DNA from: Branchiostoma floridae
Lineage: Eukaryota; Chordata; Leptocardii; Amphioxiformes; Branchiostomatidae
Direction: 5' to 3'
Assembly: GCF_000003815.2 (NCBI RefSeq)
Contig: NC_049981.1
Coordinates: 13,139,021-13,203,020, forward strand
Length of the DNA: 64,000 bases
In this document: positions 35,899 to 46,899 of the stretch, piece after piece
Position numbering within the stretch: the first letter of the stretch is position 1
Layout of the letters: each line of letters starts with the position of its first letter
Program-made: the position numbers and the translations under genes
The notes under the pieces: generated by a model
Told to the model about the DNA's origin: nothing
Databases searched by the model: none
The model's input: the letters and a program-made list of their open reading frames with translations, nothing else

Positions 35899-38458
35899 AT
35901 GAGCTTTTCGAGTGTTTTACCGTATTTCTGCCGCGGGAAAGTTGTCCACGGGTTCGGCAGAGGCAGTAAAGAACTAGGAATACCAACAGGTGAGTGTTAA
36001 TGTTCACAAATTCTAGCAGAATCTAAATTTGCCGGTTTGATAGTTTTTGTAACCTTGGCCACAGTAAAATATGTTTGCGAATCGGAGACTTCCGGTATGA
36101 AATTAGACGTTAGACGGTATCTACAGATTTCATTTTTGAAAAAAAAATTGACAAGGAACCGACAGATTATATACCCCAGGTGATGGCTTGCGTCGTAAGA
36201 GCAAGGTTTTTACTGTAGGAAGAGGGAGGGGGGCAGGAAGTATACTTGATTTCTTTTTCTTCCGGCCACGCACAATTGCGTTCAATGCGTTCTCAGAATT
36301 TACGTGACAGGGTATGCAAATTAACTATTCATTTGATCGAAATGGGAAAGCACCCGGAGTTAATCATTTCCCAATTTTTTGAGGTTGACTTTTTTGGTGG
36401 TCAAGACTTTGGCTGCCAAGTACAATGTAACAAATAATGTCTCCTAACCTTTTATGTAATTTGTATAGGTCAGACCTTGGCTCTTCCTTGAACTTGAATC
36501 CTTTCATGCTTGTTTTTGCACATTCATTTATGGTTAGACTGTCATCTTGCTACCGGTACTTCATCAATTTTAAAGCTTATTTATGATCCTTCAATGTTAC
36601 ATGATCATGCATTCATGATTGGTCATACAGCAGGACCACATATGCGAGTTAGTCCTGAGAAAAAAATGCGAACAAATTCCACGAGAATATGCCTTTCAAC
36701 AACTTTTGTATTATGTTTGTATTACCTTTCTGTTGTGTTTATTTGCCTGTTTAACTTATTTCTTTTTTTTTCCCCAGCGAATCTGGCTAAGGAGGTGGTG
36801 GACCACATACCCAAGGACATTCCAACTGGCATCTACCATGGCTGGGCTAGTGTAGATGGTGGGGAGGTCCACAAGATGGTCATGAGCCTCGGATGGAACC
36901 CGTTTTATAAGGACAAGACAAAATCTATGGTATGTTGACAACAACACAGGAATAACATATAAGCCTGCAGTCCGGCCCTGTACTTCATTCTGCTTCCAGC
37001 AGTAGCTACTCCACCAACAAGACAGGGCTCTGTTACGTTACGTTACCATTCAAAGTTTGGCTGCTGTCAATCAGAAGACTTCACTGTGTGGTAATCCAAT
37101 CACACAACCGACTATTTTGATACAGAGTTCAGCTCCTGGGAATTTTTTCAGGATCAATTCCCAGTCCAAAGTCCTTATCTCCAAGCAGATGTTGGGATAG
37201 AAGACTAACATTTTCTGTTTGCTGGACTCTTCTGAGAGCTGTATTCTCCAAGTTGTTGGTGGGGTTTGCTGACAGAAAAAAACAGCATACAACAAATGTA
37301 TAAGAAAAAGGTCACAATTTTCCCTATTTACCTGAGCTTGTAGAGTAAAAAGGGCAACGTTAATGTAGGTGTCACAAGTATAGGGTGTGCGGTACCTTTT
37401 ACAAAGCTAAAAGAGTGTTGAATGGTAGGTCAGCAGACAATTTCTTTCTACAGACAAAAGTGTCAAATGAGGTAAGAGAACCTTTCATCATATCACAAAT
37501 ATGGAAATTTAAACAAGGTGAGTGATATGCATTATCATGACGATTGCCTACTTGTACACATACATCATTTGCATACTTGGATGCACAGTTGAATGGGTCT
37601 GTACCCCAGTCCATGATGGTTAAGCAGATGTGATAAGTCTGATTGTTCTTTGTTCACAGGAACCTCATCTTCTGCATCACTTCAAGGAGGATTTCTATGG
37701 CTCCACCCTCAGTGTGTGTATAGTCGGCTACATACGGCCAGAAATGTCCTTTAATTCTGTTGGTAAGTATGTTCTGAAATCAGCTACATTCTAGAAGTGA
37801 AACAAAACTGCTTTTGTAATCTACGAAGTATTCTCTTTCTCTTAATCTTTTGGTGCCAGAAGCAAAATCAGATCCTTCTTCAAACCAAGGAGTTTGCTGT
37901 GTCAAGGCATACGAGCGATCGCTGTTGTTGTTTATATCTGTTGTTTATATTGTGTTGCCTACCACGACGTCAGTAGATTGGATTGAATATTGATAGTTAA
38001 ATTTACAGATCAAATCACTGGTTGATATGTAAATCAATATTTTGCCCAACACCTGCTTGTTGCCTACGACTGCGTCACCATGACATCATCGCGATCGCTC
38101 GTATGAACAGCAATTAGACATAGTAGACTTCATGCCCTCTGGCAGAACACAGAGAAACTGCACTACAGAAATACACATGCACACACACACTCACTCTCTC
38201 TCTCTCTCTCTCATACACACAAACAATGTACACATGCACACGAACACAGACACTCTCCCTTGGAGTGCTGTAATAAACTTAAACACAATCTAAGGAAGAC
38301 ATGTACTCTATACTAACCTACTTTGTTCCATTCCAGATGAACTGATAGCTGCTATCCACTCAGATATGGAGGTTGCCAAACGGGAGCTGGACAAACCTGA
38401 GAACAGGATGTACAGAGATGACAACTTCTTTCATGAGAAGACACCATCATCACTCTGA
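35899..38458 (+). CDS. RFK: Riboflavin kinase
   Basis: Exons 35899-35989, 36778-36929, 37660-37762, 38337-38458; all junctions are GT-AG and in phase, giving 155 aa, the same length as human RFK. The enzyme phosphorylates riboflavin to FMN with ATP, the first step to FMN and FAD. Visible: the flavokinase PTAN motif (29-32, split across the first intron), GIYHGWASVDGG, the substrate loop SLGWNPFYKDKTKSM, the expected catalytic Glu82 at the start of exon 3 (EPHLLHHF), and EDFYGSTLSVCIVGYIRPEM. The start has A at -3. Intron 3 contains a foldback element. The gene is divergent to RNF180, with about 1.2 kb between start codons. A complete, apparently functional single-domain eukaryotic enzyme. Confidence 0.97.
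37908..38105. repeat. Foldback element in RFK intron 3
   Basis: Perfect 15-bp inverted termini (CATACGAGCGATCGC at 37908-37922, complement at 38091-38105) bound 198 bp. Inside, TGTTGCCTAC is repeated directly near both ends. No target duplication was identified, so the true ends may differ by a few bases. Probably a non-autonomous DNA transposon. Confidence 0.8.
38170..38222 (+). repeat. CA/CT microsatellite in RFK intron 3
   Basis: (CA)n passes into (CT)n and back into CA-rich sequence, about 115 bases upstream of the last RFK exon. Confidence 0.95.
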
Positions 38459-40820
38459 TAATAGATTTATACATATATGACGATCAGAATCAATCATTCT
38501 AAATATAGCTTATATTTCACAACCTTCCTCCCAGGCCTGAAGCTTGTATTGTGCAATAAGCAAACAAAAGCCCTGGTGAATTGGCCTCTTAATCATTTTG
38601 TAATTTATCAGCCAATCACATCACCTCTTGACTGTAAGAAGTGACATGATTGGTTGGTAGAACAACAAGATGGGTGTGTGTGTGCTGAAGCAGTTGCTGA
38701 TTGGCTGACAACTGTCCAGTACAAAATGCCCCAGTTCAACAGACAGATTGTAGGCTGTTTTATCAGGTCTGTATGATACAATCTGCAGACTGGTAGGTAA
38801 GGATGATAGTTCAGAGAAAATGCCCCCTATGCCTTTACTATGAGGTACTGTGCTTGCGAGGTATCATATTGGCAATAAATCTCAGGGATGCCACCCCCTT
38901 TACATCTCTGCAACAAGCACTTTCCTCCAAGCTAGAACCAAGTACATACATGTAAGACATGGTACATACAGCACCAAGTATTGTATGACTGTACTCATGG
39001 TACAGACATGGTATTGTATGACTGTACTCATGGTACAGGCATGGTCACTTTTCCATACAATTCTATTGTCATAAAATTTTCAGCAGGGCTATGACAGAAC
39101 CAATTATTGACAAGCATCTGTAACAAACTTTTCTGACAGCTGAAAAGTTAACAGGCACACATTCGAAAAAAATTGATGACGTTTATATATTTATGCAAAT
39201 CATTAGCAAATTTGGATGTATTTTTCTGTATTTACATTGCATTGGATTATGAGGATGTTACATATTTCATGCATAATGTGAATGACACCAATGACAACAT
39301 AGCAACATGCATAGATATGCAAGTTGTGATTTCATTTCTGTGATTTGTTTTGAATTATCAACATTTTGTGACTACATGTAAATCAACACATATAGGTACT
39401 TGTGTTAGAAAATGTAGCAAATCTTTCTTTTTTATTGCTGTCTCCATGTGTATCAAGTGGAACATAAGGTGGAGTAAGAAGTAAAAACCATGTACACATG
39501 TACCATAAAAGAAAAACGTATATTGAAGAGATGCATTTTATTGCCTAGAGTGGGAATTCGCCCTTGTTTTCAGAGGCAGATGTGAAAGTGGGTCCAACAA
39601 AGCCTTAAGACACACATCAATTTTGTTGGTTCTCATATTTGAAAAAAATGTGCTTAGCAGGATGATTGAAATGAAAACAGACTCAGAGGGGAAGGCTGTA
39701 CCTCGATGCACAAGTATCAGGGGGTAAATAAATAAACATTCAATTAGATACAAGTTGTCTTCTCAGCCCTCAGTTTTTAACTATTTCCCTTTTGCTTAAT
39801 TTGCTTTATATTAAAGTGTTTGAGAACCAAATGAATAAATTCATATTAAAAATCATGGTAGACTTGTATTGGTAGTGAGCTCAGTTTCATTTAGAGGTTT
39901 TAAACATTTAAAATGATGCCAGACTTAAGAGTGTTTTATTGTCCTTGACATGTGAGTATGGAAGGTTTGAGACGTTAATTAAAATGTTTAAAGATATATT
40001 GTGAGTTGATTGTGTGTCTTTTGTCTAGGTTCTAGAATATAATGTTACAACTTACTATCATTCAAAGTTGTAGTTGGAACAAACAGGAAAATGTGTGTGT
40101 GAGAGAGAATGTGTGTGTGTGTGTGTGTGCGTGCTCGTGTGCAGGTATGTGCATGCATGCACATGAATGTGTGTGCTTGTACGTCTGTGTATGTATGTGT
40201 TCTGGTGTATGTGTGTTTATGCGTATATTGTATATGTGTGTGTTTGCAAGTGCGTGTGTGTTCCCATTTTGGTAACAGGAATTTCCTGATTGATAGCATT
40301 TTGTTCTTTGGTTAAGCAGTTTCATGCTCAATTCCCTGACTAAAGGTTTGTCATCTCCCAATGCCTTTTTACATCCACTACCAGTCAGGTAAGGAAAGTT
40401 GACTAAAATGCAAGAAATCAATGTTGCATGTCACATGGAAAAAGACCTAATTGTTTTTGGTCAAGTGCATATGTTCAGTTCCCACATACATCAATGATGT
40501 CTTTTTTTAAAGTCTCTAAACTTAGCTAGTTCTGAAAATCTGCCCAAATATCTTTGTTAGCAAAAATTACTTCTTATTTTCTCAGGCGTCTTTTGTACAG
40601 TTCGATTTTCATCGGTCCTCTGCTATGCACCTAATGTATCTATACACGAAACATCACACATGTGCCTGAAAATTGGAATATATTGTACAAAGCAAGCTTA
40701 CGTGGTATACGCGAAGTCAACATTGTCGGAACTAACGACAGTTATTTACACACCATATCTCATCCGCTTCCCCGCCCCCTTAGCCAACTTCCGATTCGGC
40801 ACGCGTCATATGTACTAGTA
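38459..40820. other. RFK 3' region and intergenic DNA without a gene
   Basis: A candidate AATAAA for RFK lies at 38874-38879. A 31-bp word around GTATTGTATGACTGTACTCA is repeated twice at about 38970-39045. An imperfect GT-rich microsatellite occupies 40090-40262, and open frames there are artefacts of it. I see no coding sequence. Confidence 0.7.
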
Positions 40821-40828
40821 TATATAAG
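40821..40828 (+). promoter_or_regulatory. TATA box of the WAP-domain gene
   Basis: TATATAAG lies 50 bases before the ATG, so the 5' untranslated leader would be only about 20-25 bases if transcription starts 25-30 bases downstream. A focused TATA promoter is common for highly or inducibly expressed secreted proteins. Confidence 0.7.
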
Positions 40829-40877
40829 GTTTTATCTGTAAAATTATCCACATTGTGAAACAAGTTCTCAGTGAAAA

Positions 40878-43800
40878 ATGTACTCCTGGATTCTAGTAGC
40901 GGCGCTCGCGCTTTTGCGAGGAGGTATGTCTTCCTGTATACTTATCCCCGGAAAGTGTTGGTGATTTTTCTTTTTAAAATTTATTATAAATGTTTACTGA
41001 AATAAAAAATTAAGATTCCGAAAATTGCCACTTTGCTAGCTTTATTTAAAACCATGATAGCAAAATTGCATGGCTTAAAAACACCATATTGAAACGTCTC
41101 GTGTTTTGAGATGCTATTCGCGGCGACCAAGATTTACATTGCACTGTCAAGCCAGCATTTCAATTTGGTAGGAAATTTCATCTACTAGTATACTGATAGA
41201 TAAACTGCCAAAAAACGTCGTTGCATTTGCTCCACATCGTCTTATTCAGAAAATATGATTGCAGATTGGTATTTGCATAGGGTAGTCCTTCGAATTCAAA
41301 GCGTGAAAATTTAGAAGAAGGACACAATTGATCACTTAAGAGGGCAGATTGTACGGAGAAACTTGTCATTCCATCGGTTTGTTAAGCAAAATTTTGTTTA
41401 TTCTTGGTTTTGAATACTTAAAAGTACGAAAAAGACGCAAAATAAGCAAAAAAAATAACTTCACATCTCTTTCCCGATTTCCTCATTCCCTAAATGATGG
41501 TCTCTTTGCCACTTTTCAGTCGATAAAAAAAATTAAGGCCGGAAGCGGTATTACAGATTGAGCTCGAGTCCCGACTTGTAAAAATCTGAATATATAAAGG
41601 ACATTAGGCTTCAAACAGGTCCAGACATCTTCATGTACATTTGGAATGACCTGTAAGCCTTTTGAAAACGCCAGCTGACATGAAAATGATCGCTGTATAT
41701 AGAGGCTCCGCGCGAGGAGCCCAAGTAACATAATGGTCACCGGGAAAGCACTACTTTAAATCTAAAAAGATCCAGGATAGATTATTAGTTTCAATGAGCT
41801 AGAATTTGAGAACGTTCTCCCGTGATCTTTGACAGTTGAAGGTTAATGAGAACAAAGGACTTTCACATAGTTGCACAAGTTTTGCGTTCTTATAACGGAC
41901 AAAGTAAAGATATGCATTTAATCACCACCAATGTGTGATCTGACGTCTGACGTTGAAAAGAAAGTGATTATCTGAGTTGTCGTGGCCGAGTGGTTAAGGC
42001 GATGGATTAGAAATCCATTGGGCTCTGCCCGCGCAGGTTCGAATCCTGCCGACAACGAACTCTTCTTTTTATCTAACCTTACTTGAGAGACTGTGGTGTA
42101 GTGTCTGGTGCCCCGACGCCGCAGGGTCGAAGGATACAAGTCTTAATGTAATCCTTCTTCTTCTTCTTTGGCTTCTGTGGCTCCCATATAATCATATTGT
42201 CGGGATCTTGTCTATTGGCACACTACTGGAATGGGTTGCACCCCTTTTAAGTCCAAGGACCCCTGTTTAAGGGAGCACATTGAAGCACCACACTTGCGGA
42301 GAAGAGTAGCATTACGCCATGCATGGTAACGTTCAGACATACCGTTTGTAGTTACACCACTGCTCTTGGCATTGGGATTATGTCCATGCTCTAGCTAAAA
42401 GCGATACTAGCCATCAAAAGCAGTCAAACTTTCCTTTTCTTCTAGTGTCTGGTCAGTTCGGGATCTGTGCGGAGATGTGCGTGCCCGGGGGGTGTCCGGA
42501 TGGTCAGGCCTGCCTGTCCAACGGCTGCGGACACACCTGTCAGACCGTCCCGTCAACCACCGTCGGGCTGGAGCGTAAGTACCGTCACACAGCATCACCT
42601 GTTTGTTCCACATAACTGGTAAAACACATGTAGTAACACATGTTTTGTACAGTACAACGCCCTTGTAGGAGTAGAAACAGTCTCCTAGCTCCTGGGCGAC
42701 CAACTCCCAACGCTGCTAACGACCATGTAGCAAAGTTAGTCTGACGGTGTTTGAACCCCACTGTTACACCAATTAAGGATCGAGCTTTTATCAGAAAAAA
42801 GCTCATTGGTTACACTACTCCCTCTTATCTTTCCACCGAGATTCGTCCTCGCATCTCCGAGTTCAATATAATAGGCCCGTGTGGCACGTGTTTAGCCTGT
42901 TACTCACACGGTCGACATGGGAATCAACAGGCGAGTAGAAACAGTCTCCTGGCTCCCGGGGTTGAAGCCCGTGCCACCAGCTCACAAACCCAACGCCGCT
43001 AACCACTACGCCAAAAGGTCGGACCATTTGGCATGGTCAGTTTGGGGGCTCAACGTAATTACACTGATAGAGTCTAGCTGCTGTAAAGCCGGCTTTACAA
43101 TCCATGCGAACGCCGGCCGAATTTGTAAATCGGTCAGAGCTCGATGAATTTCAACATCGCTCGAGCATCGGCTGGATTTTTTGTCAAAACAATCGACGTC
43201 GTCACAAATTAGACGGGGCTCGGTGTTTCACTCCGGAAAGTTCAAGTGATTGTCTTTTCTGTTTTTTATGCACAACTGAGATTACGAGGAGGTTTAAATC
43301 CCAACAGACGAGCTTTTAAAAGTCGCCCGAAGCCCGCACTAAATCGCCAAAATGCCGGTCATACTCCGGCCGAAAATGTCCATTTGGAGCTCGCCAACAA
43401 ATCGGCCGAGCTAAATTCTTGATTTGTAAAGGGGGCTTAAAGACAGCCGAAAATTAGATTAAATGTCTTGTCAATGCTGAAACGCACGTTGCACCAACTA
43501 TATACTTTTAACCAATAAACAAATATTTTCTGCAGAGTTCTGCCCGGATACGACAGGCATGATCGGCATCTGTGTGGAAGGTTGTGGTTCCTTTAGCTGG
43601 GGAGGGCAGTGGGCTCTGCAGAAGTTCGGCAGCTGTCCGGCCGGCCAGGCCTGCTGTTCTAACGGCTGCGGACACGTCTGCATGCCTGTTCAACAAACAC
43701 GGGGTAAGCGCAGAATTTACCCATCGAATTTTGGGAATTCTTGCCAAACGGACGCACACATGTATTAGGCTAGCCCTTGAGGCGTTGCAAATAAGAACTG

Positions 43801-44957
43801 TTCATCCAGAATATTCCTTTTCTGCGCAAATTTGCATGGCTTAACTGAAACTTCTTCACCTACACTCAACAATTTTTGTCGTTTGGCCTTTTTTTTAAAA
43901 GAATAATACTAATGATGACACAACTCCTCTGACAATTGACCTTTAATACGGGAAGGTGACAGCATGCAGTTAAAGGTGAACAGAAGTCTGTGCCGTCCTC
44001 CTGAAATTTCATGTTTAAGTATTTTGTGTGGGAGAGAAGTCTGTCGGAAGTCATTGGAATACAAATTGATCGTTGATATTTGAACCAAGTACGTTATATA
44101 ACGTCTTTGTTTGAACACAATGTTTCGTCCTCTGCATGTGCTAGTGATCCCAGCCGATCAGAAGGACTTGGCCAGTACCCTGCAGGACCTGATCGACTTT
44201 CCCCTCGTCTGTGCGCTGTACTGCCCTTGCGGATACAGCGGGCCCTGCAGCTGCCAGCAATGCACCGTGTTGGAACCTTGGGTAAAACCTGATTTTTGTA
44301 CATCACTTAGCAGATACTTGTAAAAGATCTGGAAGCAACTACTTAAGTATGCTATGTTATAGGGCCTGCTGCTGTTAACATAACAATTACATTGCTTTTA
44401 GACCTGATTATGGTTCAACCTTAGACCATCATTGGCATATTACTAGGTAAATGGCATCTAGGGATGAACAAGGAAATTTTCCCAACACAGTGAATAGCAG
44501 TAAACTATCCTTTAATAGAACACTATATTTGCTTCATAGGGATTTGTAAAGACAAATAGCACAGCTTTATATTGATATATACTGTATATACAGCATACTA
44601 GTGTATATATCTACATATACAAGACTTACATAATCTTTATCAGACACAGTGGGGTTTAGCTTACAATAACAATCAGGGCTTGGCTTCACTCAATCCCATC
44701 TAGTCTGGTAGAGGTCATCACTAGCACACATTCCTAATCTTTATTCCAATTCTTTAGATAATGCAGATAGAATTCAATGAGAATTTGCTAATTCTGTTCT
44801 GGAGTCAGCATTTTCTAACTCTTTAGACCTTACTTCCTCATAAAAATCACAATAAACAAAGCAAAATAACTGGACAGGATTTGTCATCCATGTACAGTAC
44901 TTAACAGTTCTTTTACCCTCACAGGAAGACCTGGTCAACCAGCCCATCCTGTCTTAA
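40878..44957 (+). CDS. Small secreted protein with two WAP (four-disulfide-core) domains
   Basis: Exons 40878-40923, 42446-42574, 43536-43703, 44145-44281, 44925-44957; all junctions phase correctly, giving 170 aa. Exon 1 is a signal peptide (MYSWILVAALALLRG). Exons 2 and 3 each carry one WAP-like domain bounded by phase-1 introns, the usual arrangement for shuffled extracellular modules. Exon 3 has all eight cysteines (FCPD, GIC, EGC, GSC, ACC, NGC, HVC) but a long C3-C4 loop of 15 residues. Exon 2 (GICAEMCVPGGCPDGQACLS) has six. Exon 4 adds a helix and a six-cysteine cluster (CALYCPCGYSGPCSCQQC) that I do not recognise. WAP proteins are typically protease inhibitors or antimicrobial; here that is inference only. 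Candidate polyadenylation signal AATAAA at 45017-45022. Confidence 0.85.
41976..42057 (+). tRNA. tRNA-Ser(AGA)
   Basis: The 82-base gene folds completely. Acceptor stem GTTGTCG pairs with CGACAAC, A box is TGGCCGAGTGG, anticodon stem GATGGA/TCCATT encloses TTAGAAA with anticodon AGA, a long variable arm (class II) follows, and the B box is GGTTCGAATCC. The discriminator is G, as in eukaryotic tRNA-Ser. It lacks an intron and encoded CCA. It lies within intron 1 of the WAP-domain gene on the same strand. Confidence 0.96.
42066..42070 (+). terminator. Pol III terminator of tRNA-Ser
   Basis: TTTTT on the coding strand, eight bases after the tRNA 3' end. Confidence 0.85.
42662..43025 (-). mobile_element. 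Two copies of a tRNA-like SINE in WAP-gene intron 2
   Basis: Copies at about 42662-42770 and 42930-43025 share GAGTAGAAACAGTCTCCTGG-type sequence and CCAACGC(C/T)GCTAAC. Read on the minus strand, the second gives GGCGTAGTGGTTAGCGGCG (A-box-like) and GGGCTTCAACCCC (B-box-like). The first is more degraded. They differ from the SINE body found near 20 and 27 kb. Confidence 0.65.
43082..43440. mobile_element. Palindromic MITE in WAP-gene intron 2
   Basis: The left end (TGTAAAGCCGGCTTTACAA, then GCCGGCCGAATTTG) mirrors the right end (CAAATCGGCCGAGC, then TTGTAAAGGGGGCTTAA), giving imperfect inverted termini of about 45 bp around a GC-rich centre. Exact ends and target duplication were not resolved. 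No coding capacity. Confidence 0.65.
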
Positions 44958-45727
44958 GAGATGACATCACTTCAACCCGTTGACAGGCATGAAGAAGTCA
45001 AGAACTGTCATAACAAAATAAATCATAACAAAAACATCACTTCTGTTTTATGCACAACACTTTGGAAATTTCTCCCCCTCTCTCTCTTCCTTCCCAAATA
45101 CATGCACAGCCTGCAAGCCTTCAAAAGCAACATTCACTACCATCTCCTAGCATAGTCACTTATATCTCACATCAAACCTAGGTCAATGCCTAGACTTCAT
45201 TTAAGAATAATAATAGCAAATAATAATAATATGATTTTTTTTTCATTCTCCTTAGATACGTAGCGAGCATTTCCACACAGAGTCCAACATTCTATCAAAG
45301 CTGGGCTCTGTTGTAGAAATTTACCTGCAAAAGATTTAATATAATTTGCACATACACACACACAATTGCTATAAGTAGTAGATATAATCCTACATGCATT
45401 TAAAGTCATCTACAAGTGGGATGTCCCTGTAGCTTAACTGGTAGCAGCCTCACAGTTGAGCTCCTGGTTCCAATTCGGTGGTTAAAGGCAAAGGGCTATA
45501 TATACCAGGGCTATATATATATCCAACAAAAAATATATGCTGCTATGATTCAGTATGAAACAGCAAGGAAACTTGCTGACCTATGTGCCACTTATCTAAA
45601 TTCACACAAGTTCGGATTGCCTTATTTAAAGTCATTTTGGCACATTTTAGATACATGCTGAGCAGGGCATGTGGCAGTAGCATACACCATAAATGCCTAC
45701 GCCCTTGAGGTGTTGCCAAAAGAAGTG
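44958..45727. other. Intergenic region, convergent 3' ends of the WAP and zinc-finger genes
   Basis: Contains a tRNA-like SINE fragment at about 45419-45500 (CCCTGTAGCTTAACTGGTAG, then B-box-like TGGTTCCAATTC) followed by a TATA-rich stretch. No additional coding sequence is supported. Confidence 0.6.
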
Positions 45728-46624
45728 TCACCCAGCAATTTGTACATGGCGAAGCTTCACATGACGAGCCAGGTTATTCTTATGCAGTGCCGAGTAGTCG
45801 CACTGATGGCACTTGTACGGGTGCTCCGAGCTGTGCGTCTGCAGGTGCTTGTCCAGGTGGTGCTTCCGTGTGGCCGCGTAATTACACTTGCTACACTTGT
45901 AGGGTCTCACACCGGAGTGAATCCTCATGTGACGGTTCAGGCCTGACCTGTCTGCCGTTCCGTACCCACAAACGCCGCACACCAACGGGCGTGCTCCCGT
46001 GTGCCGGGCTATGTGTCGGGCTAAGTTGTCCTTCTGAGCCGAGCAGTGCTCACAATACGGGCACTGATATGGCTTGTATCCGGTATGTGTCCTCATGTGC
46101 TTGGTGAGGTTGGACTTGCATGACATTTGGAGGCCGCACACATCACAAACAAACGGTCGCAACCCTTCGTGCATGGCGATGTGTCGATCTAAGCCCTGTT
46201 TCTGAGCAGCGGCATAGTCACAGATGGGACACTTGAATGGCCGAGAGCCGGTATGTTTTCTCATGTGTTTAACCAGGTCAGCTCGGTATGCCATCCTGTG
46301 CCCACACTCTCCGCACATGAAGGGTCTCTCACCGGTGTGCAGGTACATGTGAGAGTCGAGCACGTGTTTCCTGGTAGTGGAGTACTCGCAGTGCGGGCAG
46401 TGGAATGGCCGGTCGCCCGTGTGCGTCTGTTGGTGGATCTTCAGGTGAGCCTTTCTTGTAAAGCCCTTACTACAGGTCACACATTGGTAAGGTCTCACAC
46501 CGGTGTGAGTCTGCACGTGGCGCTTCAGGTTACGCTTGTCCTTCGTGGCGTGGTCACAATGCGGGCACTGGTATTTACGTTCAAGTTTCACTTTTGACAA
46601 CGTGTTTTCTTCACATTTATCCAT
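45728..46624 (-). CDS. C2H2 zinc-finger protein with ten tandem fingers
   Basis: One coding exon, 298 aa, MDKCEENTLSKVKLERKYQC to a TGA at 45730-45728. The ATG sits directly at a splice acceptor (TTTGTTTGCAG|ATG), so the gene has at least one 5' untranslated exon; the open frame upstream of the ATG is intronic. Ten fingers follow without gaps, starting YQCPHCDHATKDKRNLKRHV. Linkers are mostly TGxRP. Finger 10 ends H-x4-H and its preceding linker is SSEHP, both atypical. There is no KRAB, SCAN or BTB domain. Likely a nuclear DNA-binding protein; the target is unknown. Amphioxus-like genomes contain large families of such genes, so orthology cannot be assigned. Confidence 0.95.
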   Translation of the reverse strand: MDKCEENTLSKVKLERKYQCPHCDHATKDKRNLKRHVQTHTGVRPYQCVTCSKGFTRKAHLKIHQQTHTGDRPFHCPHCEYSTTRKHVLDSHMYLHTGERPFMCGECGHRMAYRADLVKHMRKHTGSRPFKCPICDYAAAQKQGLDRHIAMHEGLRPFVCDVCGLQMSCKSNLTKHMRTHTGYKPYQCPYCEHCSAQKDNLARHIARHTGARPLVCGVCGYGTADRSGLNRHMRIHSGVRPYKCSKCNYAATRKHHLDKHLQTHSSEHPYKCHQCDYSALHKNNLARHVKLRHVQIAG

Positions 46625-46687
46625 CTGCAAACAAAGCAACAAGATTATTTGACCAGGGTCCTGAATTAACGTTAACTTACCCATAGA

Positions 46688-46899
46688 TACTGTAAATGCA
46701 GAAATGTTCGCAGTGGATTAATGTTCGCGGTTTTCGCGGCGGCTGCTTCACCGCAAATTTAAAACCACCGCGAACATTTTTCCATAACAGTAAGAGATTA
46801 CAGTGCATGGTGCTACCGCGAAATCAAAACCACCGCGAAAAGTCAATTTTCCCGCTACCGCGAAATTAAATCCCCGCGAACTTAAATGCATTTACAGTA
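46688..46899. mobile_element. MITE with TACTGTAAATG termini (copy 2)
   Basis: A 212-bp element with inverted termini TACTGTAAATGCA and TGCATTTACAGTA, internally matching the copy at 29.15 kb (GTTCGCGGTTTTCGCGG, CCGCTACCGCGAAATTAAA) and with a longer central section. It lies 64 bases upstream of the zinc-finger coding exon, close to its acceptor. Confidence 0.9.

Noticed and set aside
40042-40421. Cys/Val-rich and His/Thr-rich open frames
   Set aside because: Products of the GT-rich microsatellite on each strand.
45419-45500. Second tRNA gene
   Set aside because: A- and B-box-like words are present, but the arms do not pair into a cloverleaf, so it is annotated as a SINE fragment.
46253-46597. 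114-codon plus-strand open frame
   Set aside because: Antisense of the zinc-finger exon, opened by its periodic codons.
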